From the NCBI GenBank assembly GCA_014084085.1, contig NPFB01000233.1, positions 1 through 11,174 of the forward strand: 11,174 nt of DNA, given 5' to 3'. Positions within the stretch are counted from its first letter, which is position 1; every line of letters begins with the position of its first letter. This DNA is from Hondaea fermentalgiana. Lineage: Eukaryota > Sar > Bigyra > Thraustochytrida > Thraustochytriidae. Positions 1-7,600 of the stretch are shown here, in pieces. The translations under genes and the position numbers were made by a program. The notes below the pieces were generated by a model. It was not told the DNA's origin and did no database searches. It saw only the letters and a list, made by a program, of their open reading frames with translations.

Positions 1-75
1 CCGGAAGACAAGCAGCTCAAGACCAAGCTCGCCAACATGAAGCATGCCCTCAAGAAGCAGAGATCGGAGGTTTGA
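1..75 (+). CDS. C-terminal end of a protein cut by the left edge (coiled-coil-like)
   Basis: Frame 1 is open from the first base and ends at TGA 73-75, giving 24 residues that begin PEDKQLKTKL and end KKQRSEV. The peptide is highly charged and helix-prone, which fits a coiled-coil or basic tail. Codon choice is strongly G/C-ending: all lysines are AAG and all leucines CTC. That is far more biased than the other genes here and supports real coding, perhaps of a well-expressed gene. The start and the rest of the protein lie outside the window, so no function can be assigned. The gene converges on the RCC1/EF-hand gene. The GT at 70 lies just before the stop, in phase with a possible acceptor at 315, so this could instead be the end of an internal exon. 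Confidence 0.55.
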   Translation, partial: PEDKQLKTKLANMKHALKKQRSEV

Positions 76-315
76 CGACTTGCTGACCCCAGACGTAACG
101 ATAAACAAAGATAATTCCGATGCATTTGCGCCAATCTCACTTCTACTCCGCTCATGCGGCTCGCCCACCGGCCTTGTCGCGCCTTCTACGCCCCCGCAAG
201 GCCCGCACGGACGCCCAGGGGCTCGCAGGTCCCGGTTCTGCCTGCTTGTTCCCTAAGATGCTTCCTGATGATTAGCTGCTGATTAGGTCTTTGCCGGGCC
301 GAAGCAACTTTGCAG

Positions 316-486
316 GGACACCCCGCACGCCCGCGCGCTCCCGGCCGGCGTCCTCCCCCGGGGTCGCGCGCACGCTGCCGCGGCCGCGCGCCGATCGAGG
401 CAAAGCCGGATGGGTCTGATGCCCAGGAGGCCTTCGATTATGAGGAGACGATCACGTACTTTACTCGCGAACTCCGTGTTAATTGA
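316..486 (+). other. Candidate last exon of the left-edge gene
   Basis: Frame 1 is open from 283 to a TGA at 484-486. The last third reads like protein (DAQEAFDYEETITYFTREL, then VN and stop), with mixed, not low-complexity, residues. An acceptor-like site (ACTTTGCAG) ends at 315, and starting at 316 keeps phase with a GT at 70 in the left-edge gene. A 246-nt intron would then remove that gene's apparent stop at 73. Against it, the donor GTTTGA is weak, the first half is GC-rich and Pro/Arg-rich, and the frame has no ATG of its own. Chance openness in GC-rich DNA is a real alternative. Confidence 0.22.
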
Positions 487-543
487 ATTAAAATTAAAAC
501 AATGTTGAGCTACAGAAAGCCCTCGAGAAGAACATACCGAGTC

Positions 544-562
544 GGAGAAAAAAACATTCTCC
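544..562. repeat. Short inverted repeat with A/T-rich loop in a 3' spacer
   Basis: GGAGAA at 544-549 and TTCTCC at 557-562 are perfect 6-bp arms around a 7-base A-rich loop. On the minus strand this lies about 20 nt past the proposed TAG of the RCC1/EF-hand gene, with a T-run in the loop. It could fold in the 3' UTR. Arms this short also arise by chance. Confidence 0.25.
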
Positions 563-582
563 CTAATAAGTTTCTAAAGCTG

Positions 583-3500
583 CTAGAATAGCCTCTCGAA
601 ATCAACGTCCTTCTCCATCGACACAAACTCAATCTGCAAGTACAGTGTCCAAACTTTGAATACCATGTACAATCCGCTCATTCCAGAGATGCCTTGTCTC
701 TTGCTTGCCATCATCCTGGTAGCCACGAATCCAAGGGATTCGACGCTGCGTGAGCAAAACGGCGTGCCGCAAACCAGGGCATGCCTCCACGACACATACC
801 TGGCGATTCAGAGAGACATAGTGCATTTTCAGAATGTCTGAGAACTTTAACAGTGAGGCCTCACAAGCACTCCACGTCTCGCTTTCGGCCGACCACGGGA
901 ACGAGGACTTCAAGTCATTCCAGCACTTGACTCGAGCGTCCTCAATCATGCCAAGGATGGCATTCTCGTGCAAAGGTGGGTCACTCGCATGGAAGGCTTG
1001 TCGACTTGCATTAAAGAACTTGCGCTTCAGCGACAAGGTGTTGTTCTGTAGACGTCCATTGGCGTGGGATCGATATTGCAAAAGATGAAATCGCTCCCAC
1101 ATCATGGCCCCGAAGTGACCAAGATCCTTAATGAGTGACGTAATTTCATCTTTTTCGCGTTGCAGCTCCTTCTCAGACACAGCATTTTTACGTTTGCGTC
1201 CTAAGAACTTGACGTCTGAGCGAGAGATGAGCATATCGATACATTGCTCAAGCTCGTCGAGCGTGACGAATCCATTGTTGTCCTTGTCAATTTCTTGGAA
1301 AACTTCTTTGGCAAGCTTGCGGTCGATGCCCAAGTGCGTGAGACATCTCCGCAGCTCTTTCTGGTCCAAGTAGCCAGAGTTATCCTTGTCAGCTTCAACA
1401 AAAACGCGCCTGATTTCTCGGATCTTGACGTCGTTGTCGACGTGCATCGTGAGAGCCCTTTCAAGATCACTTTGAGCGCGAGCAATGCGTTGCTTTATCC
1501 AGCCCTCAAAATCTCGCTCGCGAAAGGTCTTGGTCGGCTGCGAGTTCGCGTCGGTCTCAGGATCATCCTCACGCACCTTGGAAATGTGTCCGTGCAAGAA
1601 CATGCGCATTGAGAGCTGCTTCCGCAGAGCTCTTGCTGTGAATGCGTCAAGTTCAAGCGCTAGCCCAACTTTGTGAGAAGCCTGACGTTGTGCCTTGGTC
1701 ATTGGATCCTCGATAACAACGTGCTCCAACCAATACACAGGGAGCTGGTAGAGTCGACCCCCTCGCGAGCCAGGGCTGCATCCGCAGCTCTGGGAAGGGG
1801 TTCGTGGATCCCGAGGATCGTCAAAGGCCAAAAGGTCGCCACATGCAAGACATTTGGCGCAATCCTGATAGTCAGCAAGCTCGTCATGCCGCAAAAGGAC
1901 CTCTTGTAAAAGCTCGGCGCCAACGTGAGTAATGTGATTGTGCCGCAAGTCAAGACGTCGGACGACCGGAGCGCACTTCAGAGCCGTGCATAAGGCGTCA
2001 ACGTAGGCATCTGTTACATCGCATTCGGACAGGTCGATCTCGCCAATATGATACAGCGGCTGCGAGTTGGGCACACATAGCTGCTTTCGTAATCGTGCTG
2101 GTATGGTATTCCAAATTTCTGCCTCCACGCACTCTTGCATGAAAGCCTTCACGAAACGTGCATATGTGTCGGGGAAAACGCGGCCTGGCGCGCGGAGCCG
2201 TCGTCTGTATTTAAACCAGAGCATACGCTCGCGCTCTTCACGGCGCAGTTTGGCAGGAGGTAGTTTCGAGGGTACTGCAGGCGGTGGGTCTGTTCTCGCG
2301 ACAACCTGCCGCCGATTGAATAAACGACGAAGCCAACCAATGCTACGGCCTTTGCGAATGATTTCTGCATAGCAAAAGTCCAGAAACTCCTCCAAGGAAA
2401 TTGTCCCATTCTTGTCATTGTCGTACCTCTTGATAATGCGTTTTGCGCGTCGCACACTAACACTGTAGCCAAGTTGCTGCATGGCGACGCACATTTCGTA
2501 TGCATCAATTTCTCCAGACGCATCCTTGTCGAAATGGAAGAAGATTCTCCTCATTTCCAGGATCGTGTTGTCGTCCTCAAGACGGCGTCCATACGCCTGG
2601 AGGTCGTACAATGTCTTGTAAGGAATGTAATTCCCGCTGTCCACCTCTCGTGCCCAGCCTTGCTCCTCGAGAATGTCTCCCCATTCCGCTGCGTGCTTGG
2701 CAATAATGCTCTCGTACTTTTCCATGGCGCTGGCTCCTTTGAAATCGATATTTCGCTTTAGGTATTGCGTCTTGCGCCGCACGAGCACGGGCGGAATGTC
2801 CTTCTTGTACTGCTTTTGAAACTTTTCACTAAATTCGCGGGCGCGCCGTGCCGTTGCCCCTGGCGAAAGCGTTCGCGCGGGGAGCTGACCGGGCGCAAAA
2901 AAGGGAGATCGGCCCGCGAACAGCAGGATATCTACGGGTTGCGCGATGCCGTCACGTAAAATATCCACTTGGCTCGTGCTCACAAGCTGTCCTGCATCCC
3001 ACGCGTTATGAGCCTCGCTGCACTGTGCGGCGCCATCTTCATCGACGGAAATGAGCATATCGTCGACGAGCTCGTCGAAATGCTTGACATCTTCGGCAGG
3101 CTCGCGAATGCGAACCACGCAAAGAGGCTTGGGGTGCAAATCGCTCTGCAGTGACTCCTGTCCATCGGCATCGCTGCAACTGAAAAGGGCCGCGTCTCGC
3201 TGTAAAAGGTTTGCTTGCGTTTCACAAAGAACTGAGAACGCGCGTCCGCAGTCGTCTCGCGCAAGAAGGTATGGGCCCCCACTCTGAATTTCAACGATTG
3301 TGCCCGCTCCTGCCCCACCAAAGTCGAGATGCAATCCTCGAGCATCGATTGAAAGGGCAGCCCCTCCGAAGAGCGTTACTGCACCACTTTCTTCAAGAAG
3401 TGCGGTATGTCGCGCTCCGCATGTAACCTGCAAGAATGATTGATTCCGCAAGTCATCGAGAACAATCGGCGTCACTGTGTCCGGCGTCTTTCCCCCACGA

Positions 3501-4401
3501 TTCGGCACAGCTTGGCAAAGCTGACCATGCCGCCCGCGTCCCCAACACCATAAATCACCGGCCTCTGTGATGATCGCACTGTGGCGATCGCCCGCAGACA
3601 TGGAAATGACAGAGCATGTCCACCAGGTCGCTGCTCGATTGAGCGTTTCCGGTGCAAAAACGTTGCGTCGAGTCCCATTTCCCAACTGGCCAAACTCGTT
3701 GCGACCCCAAACGCACAGCGTTCGGGAGTCTGACGCACTTAAGGCAAGAACGTGATGCGCTCCGCAGGTGACAGCAGAGTATCCGCATTCGCCTATTGCC
3801 GTGGGCACCTGGATGAGTTCCTGAGGCAGGCTGGAGCTGGTCGCTTGTTCCCCACGGCCCAACTCGCCATAAGGTCCATAACCCCAGCTCAACAGCCTGC
3901 CAGAACTCGTTAGCGCGATGCTAAATGTCATGCCCGCAGCGAGGGCAACCACATTATTTTCTTTCCCAAGCACTTCGCGCTGAAGACGTGCAAGAACACG
4001 TGGGGATGCGAGATTTCTCTTATCCCCATGACCAAGTTGGCCATGAGAGCCTTCGCCAAAGGAGAGAACCTGTCCTGCTTCGTCAAGTAAAAGCGTGTGG
4101 TGATGGCCTGCTGCAACGTGGAGTATTCGTGACTTGCCAAGACTGAGGACCGGAGTGAAGCGACTGAGGAGCTCCTTTGAGGTCCATTTTCGCTGATCGA
4201 GCTCGCGTTGCTTGGCCGAAATCTGCGTACTGGACAAAGTTAGCTGTCTCCGTATACACGCTGTTGCGCCTCTTTGTCTGTCATTTATCCTGCTGCACGT
4301 ACCCTTTTGGATGTCTGCACGACGTCGGCCTGCCTCTCCTTCACTTGCGTCTGAGCAAAACGGTGCAGGTTGGGCATGGCCTGTTTCCTTTCGATCGACA
4401 T
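583..4401 (-). CDS. RCC1-repeat / EF-hand / leucine-rich-repeat / EF-hand protein
   Basis: Proposed model: exons 4401-4303, 4222-800, 745-671 and 633-583, giving 1,215 residues. The core frame is uninterrupted from 4222 to a TGA at 629. Domains in spliced numbering: RCC1-type propeller repeats at about 64-330, with recurring AAGHHHTLLL, SWGYGPYGELGRG and VWGRNEFGQLGNG motifs; canonical EF-hand loops at 598-609 (DKDASGEIDAYE) and 634-645 (DNDKNGTISLEE); RI-type leucine-rich repeats at about 757-813; a cysteine cluster at 821-848; a second EF-hand pair at 978-989 (DKDNSGYLDQKE) and 1012-1023 (DKDNNGFVTLDE). All four loops carry the D-x-D-x-S/N-G...E calcium ligands. RCC1 propellers commonly bind proteins or chromatin and some act as GTPase exchange factors, so a calcium-responsive scaffold or regulator is inferred. 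The long ORF's first in-frame ATG falls inside the second RCC1 repeat, hence the upstream exon from ATG 4401 (A at -3). No signal peptide or membrane segment is evident. The domains are secure; the ends are models. Confidence 0.88.
634..670 (-). other. Candidate 37-nt intron near the 3' end of the RCC1/EF-hand gene
   Basis: On the minus strand, GTACAT begins at 670 and CTTGCAG ends at 634. Splicing joins codons in phase 0 and replaces the tail ending SLDTVLAD and stop with IEFVSMEKDVDFERLF and a TAG at 583-585. The alternative tail is open and protein-like. No clear CTAAC-type branch site is visible, so the retained form ending at 629 remains possible. Confidence 0.4.
746..799 (-). other. Candidate 54-nt in-frame intron in the RCC1/EF-hand gene
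   Basis: Minus-strand sequence shows CAG then GTATGT starting at 799, a GCTCAC branch-like site, and ACGCAG ending at 746. The length is a multiple of three with no in-frame stop, so retention would only add 18 residues (beginning VCVVEACPG). GTATGT is a textbook strong donor. Transcript data are needed to decide. Confidence 0.5.
4223..4302 (-). other. Candidate 80-nt first intron of the RCC1/EF-hand gene
   Basis: On the minus strand, a 33-codon exon from ATG 4401 ends with AGG just before GTACGT (4302-4297). A CTAAC branch-like motif lies at 4244-4240 and ACGCAG ends at 4223. The next exon resumes in phase 0 at ISAKQRELD, directly ahead of the first RCC1 repeat. This supplies the missing start codon. 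A nearer AG at 4230-4229 breaks the phase, and one at 4245-4244 keeps phase but would place the CTAAC motif in the exon. Confidence 0.62.
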
Positions 4402-4431
4402 CTTGCGCTTCCCACGGCGCCGCGCCGCGCT

Positions 4432-4470
4432 CGCGTGCGCATGCACATGCGCGCGCGCACGCGCACGCGC
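4432..4470. repeat. 39-bp strictly alternating pyrimidine-purine tract (Z-DNA-prone)
   Basis: Every base from 4432 to 4470 alternates pyrimidine-purine, mostly CG with some CA/TG steps. Inside it, GCGCATG (4437-4443) and CATGCGC (4446-4452) are 7-bp inverted arms. Long (CG/CA)n alternation is the classic Z-DNA-forming composition. It ends 30 nt upstream of the proposed ATG of the RCC1/EF-hand gene, within its promoter or leader. Confidence 0.75.
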
Positions 4471-4472
4471 CT

Positions 4473-4482
4473 ATTCTTGAAC
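4473..4482 (-). promoter_or_regulatory. TTCnnGAA decamer (heat-shock-element-like), copy facing the RCC1/EF-hand gene
   Basis: Reads GTTCAAGAAT on the minus strand and ends 71 nt upstream of the ATG at 4401. TTCnnGAA is the core inverted unit of heat-shock elements. A perfect copy in the opposite orientation lies at 4581-4590. A full element usually needs three units, and only two half-units are present here. Confidence 0.4.
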
Positions 4483-4580
4483 GCGATCGTTTGGCGTGGA
4501 TTACTTGTGGCTGTCAAGCGATGAGATGCCGTGGGCAGCAAGCAATAAAGCCCCATCATCTTGGCCAGTGGACGCACACC

Positions 4581-4590
4581 GTTCAAGAAT
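4581..4590 (+). promoter_or_regulatory. TTCnnGAA decamer (heat-shock-element-like), copy facing the solenoid gene
   Basis: Reads GTTCAAGAAT on the plus strand and ends 66 nt upstream of the proposed ATG at 4657. It is the exact inverted partner of the decamer at 4473-4482, so each divergent gene sees the same site in the same orientation at nearly the same distance. Confidence 0.4.
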
Positions 4591-4596
4591 GTGACC

Positions 4597-4633
4597 GTGA
4601 GTCATGGGAAATACTAACGGATCCCTTTGATAG
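4597..4633 (+). other. Candidate 37-nt leader intron of the solenoid gene
   Basis: GTGAGT at 4597, a perfect TACTAAC at 4612-4618 and TTGATAG ending at 4633 form a miniature GT-AG intron. A nine-codon-span upstream ORF (ATG 4604 to TGA 4628-4630) lies wholly inside it. Removing it also puts an upstream frame (ATG 4521) in phase with ATG 4657, which would add 33 N-terminal residues. The donor-to-branch distance of about 20 nt is short, so this is tentative. Confidence 0.4.
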
Positions 4634-4656
4634 CCCCTTTACTGATAAGGGGGGCG

Positions 4657-7600
4657 ATGGCGACTGCCGACTCAATGCTTGCCTTTCAAGGAAACTTGCT
4701 CGGCTTGATGTGGAGCGATGCTAGCCAGCCGCACAAAGCTGAATTGGCTTCCAGGCACGGCCACCGCGAGCAGGAGGACCGTGCCAACGCCATATGGTAC
4801 AGGAAAATCCGGCGTCGCGCGCAATCTTGTTGGTTGCCGATGGCGAGAATGCTGACTCCAGGCAAACAGCACAGCAGCACAACGCAACACCGAGTATAGC
4901 GCGGAAAGAATCAATCAGCGAGCCAGACCCTGCTGTGCGAACGAGTACAGTCTGTGATGCAGATCGAGGCTCATCTCGCCAAGAAGCGCATACGTCGCCA
5001 AAAGCAACAACGCAAAAAGCTGAAGAGCGGCAGATTGTCACGACAGCCAAGTGCTTTATTGCCCCAGGTCTTCTCGCGCTGCAAGAAGCAGATCGCACCT
5101 TGCGGCAACACATAAGTCTCGAAACCATCTTTGACAGTGACTATTTAACAACTACACACGAGACTCTTCCCCAGGGATCGCGAGAATCACGTTCGCGAAA
5201 GGGAGGCCTTCCGAATCATGCAAGTGCAAGCATACCCAAGAGCGCCACTGCGTTGGATGTGGGCCAGCTCAAGGTATCGAATTTGAGCCCTCTTGAAGGG
5301 CTGCGATCACGGTTCATGAGAAACGTAGCAAAGCTTGTGCCACCAGTCCATCGGTATGCCGTCGAGCCTCAAGGAAGGTCAGCGCGATTTATGGCCCAGC
5401 CAAGCGGCACGCGTGGCTGGACAGAGCTCCGTGCGCCGCTCGATCTTCGAGCGGCCGTGGAGTCGTGGAATTATCAACGGGGCCCTGAGTATATTGCTCG
5501 CTTGCAAAATTATCTGAACCAGCTTGTGCAGATACGCTCAAAGATGGAGGACCCAAGCTGCACACTTGCGGTGCACGCCCTTTGGGATCTGAGTGTCTGC
5601 GAAGGGAACAGACTGACGATGCAGACCGCCTCCGGAGTCTCGGCAGCGCTCGTCTGTGCACTCTCCGATGAAAAAGCAATCTACGCGCGAGGTACCTTGA
5701 AAGGGGAAACCAGTTTGTTGCGCGTGCAACAAGCAGCAGGAAGCGCGCTTGTCAATCTTTGCTGTGAGCTTGCCCGCGAAGAGTTTATATTGGAACTGCA
5801 TCGAATGCGGGCTCTTTCCAAGTGCATTGAAGCGCTTAGTCATCTCGGCATGGAAGCCTGTCTAGTGGATCATGAAGATGCGAACGGGAAGAGTCAGCAC
5901 GCGGACGCAAGCGCGGCCGATACATTATGCAGCTTGGCCGCGGCATTAAGCAATTGTTTACCAGGGCCCGACGCCATGGAGACTGAATGCCTTTTGCATA
6001 AGTACGGGAACTTTGTTCTTTGCGTGATGCAAGAAACACAAAGACCCAAGGTTTTCAGAGCATTAATGCAAACTCTGTGCACTTGGCTGGACCCAGAGCG
6101 TTTCTCTCGGTCTTCTGGTACTGCCAGTATAGTAGACAATCGCTGTAGTCTCATTCTTTGTAGCCTTCTCAGTATCATTACTCACAATGAATGCGCAACG
6201 GACCAGGATCGCTTCGCTGCTGTGGATATGGCTGCGCAATGCGTGAGGTCGCAGCAAGGGGCAGTGGCTGATCTTTTTTCAGGAATATACCTTTCTTTGG
6301 TGTCTGGCAGCTCTCACTCGCGACACGAAGGCTATCAAGTGGTCAATCTGAGCATGATGTATCACTTGGCACGATGCTTACACTTTTGCTTGAGTGCACA
6401 CTTGCAACAAGACTTGAACGACCCATTGAAAGAAGACACCTGGAGACTGCCTGCAGAGCTTTCGAAGCATAGCTGTTTCGATGGTGCACATGACAATCAG
6501 GATGATTCTGACAGGCTCTATCGCGAGTTGGCTGCTGAGCAATGTCTCGCGGCGCTGCAAGGACTCGCGATACAGCATGCTCGCCGAAGTAAGATCCTTC
6601 CACCACCGGGCACGCTAGTCTTTCTTTGGAGGCTTCTCATGTTTGTCTTTGACGTAGCACCCATTTTACGCGAACGCGCTCTACAAACTCTTGCGGGGTG
6701 CTGCTTTCTTGAGAACTTTATGGAGGTGATGCCTTCCCAATGTGCGGTAAGACTCGCATCAATCATTCAGGACGCGAAATATCATGACAACAGCAATGTG
6801 GCTATTCTTTTGCACAGTCTCTGTTCGAGTCCTTGGGGGTGCAAATTTTTGTGCATGAGAAACGACGGCCTCTGCACCTTATTACGGCATATAGAAGCCG
6901 CTCAAGACAGCGAGGTTTGCATTCTGCTTGCAAGCGCTGTGGAAAATTTCTCAAGCCACATTGTGCGCGATGACTTCTGGTCAGAGCAGAGTAACAAAGC
7001 GTCGGAATTTTTAAAAACAAGCACGGTAAAAGCGGAGTGGATGCGCTGGGCCCGCGGGCTTGACCGACTCTCCGCACACAAGACTCTCGATCGATTTGGC
7101 GCGTTATCCATGGATTTAGGAGACGACTTTGACGAGCCTTGTTTTTCTCTGTACCTTCGGCCCGACGCATGGGATGTTAATGTGCAAGATTGTACGCTTC
7201 CTTCGACGGATAGTATTGGCCTTCTCTGCCAAGTGCTACGGGGCTCATCAAAAACTGGACGCGAGCATGATTCGAGCAAGGTCGTCGAGTCTCTATCAAA
7301 TGCAGTACAAATGTTCTGTGCGACTGAACATTTATTGAGCGGGTTTGATCGTGCTACCACAGGAGTTCTTCTCGATTCGACAACAGGGTGCCTTCGCGCT
7401 GGCGTAAAAAGTTTCGGGAATTTGCTACATGCAATCGAGTCAATCGCACAGTCAGAAAAAGGCATTGCCATTTTGGACTCGCAACTTGAGAAAATTTCCT
7501 GCATTGTCCAGGCGGCCCTCTATTTGCAAGCGCAAGACACGGCATTGGAGGTCTTTGGTGACCTCGCCGATGGGTGCATGCGGCTCGTTTGGAAACTCGT

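Larger units (their letters stand above)
76..582. other. Convergent 3' spacer between the left-edge gene and the RCC1/EF-hand gene
   Basis: About 500 bases separate two genes that face each other. Composition changes sharply: roughly 140-400 is very GC-rich and low in complexity, whereas 470-580 is AT-rich with runs of A and T. The AT-rich part is where both genes would be expected to be cleaved and polyadenylated, but I see no AATAAA on either strand. A plus-strand ORF from an ATG at 44 runs through part of it but looks like an out-of-frame shadow. The only coding-like segment is the candidate exon ending at 486. Confidence 0.4.
4402..4656. promoter_or_regulatory. Divergent promoter between the RCC1/EF-hand and solenoid genes
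   Basis: 255 bases separate the two proposed ATGs, which point away from each other, so one region must drive both. It contains the alternating pyrimidine-purine tract, the paired TTCnnGAA decamers and a possible leader intron, each listed separately. No TATA box is obvious. A plus-strand ORF at 4212-4724 crosses the region but is rich in Arg/Ala/His from the GC repeats and overlaps gene starts on both sides. It could supply an upstream start at ATG 4521 if the leader intron is real. Confidence 0.55.

Noticed and set aside
44..256. Plus-strand 70-codon ORF starting inside the left-edge gene
   Set aside because: It overlaps the strongly codon-biased frame 1 coding segment in another frame and becomes Pro/Gly/Arg low-complexity in GC-rich spacer.
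1244..1612. Plus-strand 122-codon ORF opposite the second EF-hand pair
   Set aside because: The opposite strand encodes two canonical EF-hand loops, so this is a shadow.
2620..2660. WW-domain-like stretch (GWAREVDSGNYIPY) ahead of the first EF-hand pair
   Set aside because: The second conserved tryptophan and the proline are missing, so the resemblance is too weak to call.
4212..4724. Plus-strand 170-codon ORF across the divergent promoter
   Set aside because: Its middle is Arg/Ala/His repeats from the alternating GC tract and it runs antisense to the proposed first exon of the RCC1/EF-hand gene. Only its end, from ATG 4521, could matter as an extended start.
6902..7504. 200-codon minus-strand ORF inside the solenoid gene
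   Set aside because: Low similarity to any domain pattern and fully antisense to a continuous 1,500-codon ORF; long shadow frames are expected at this base composition.
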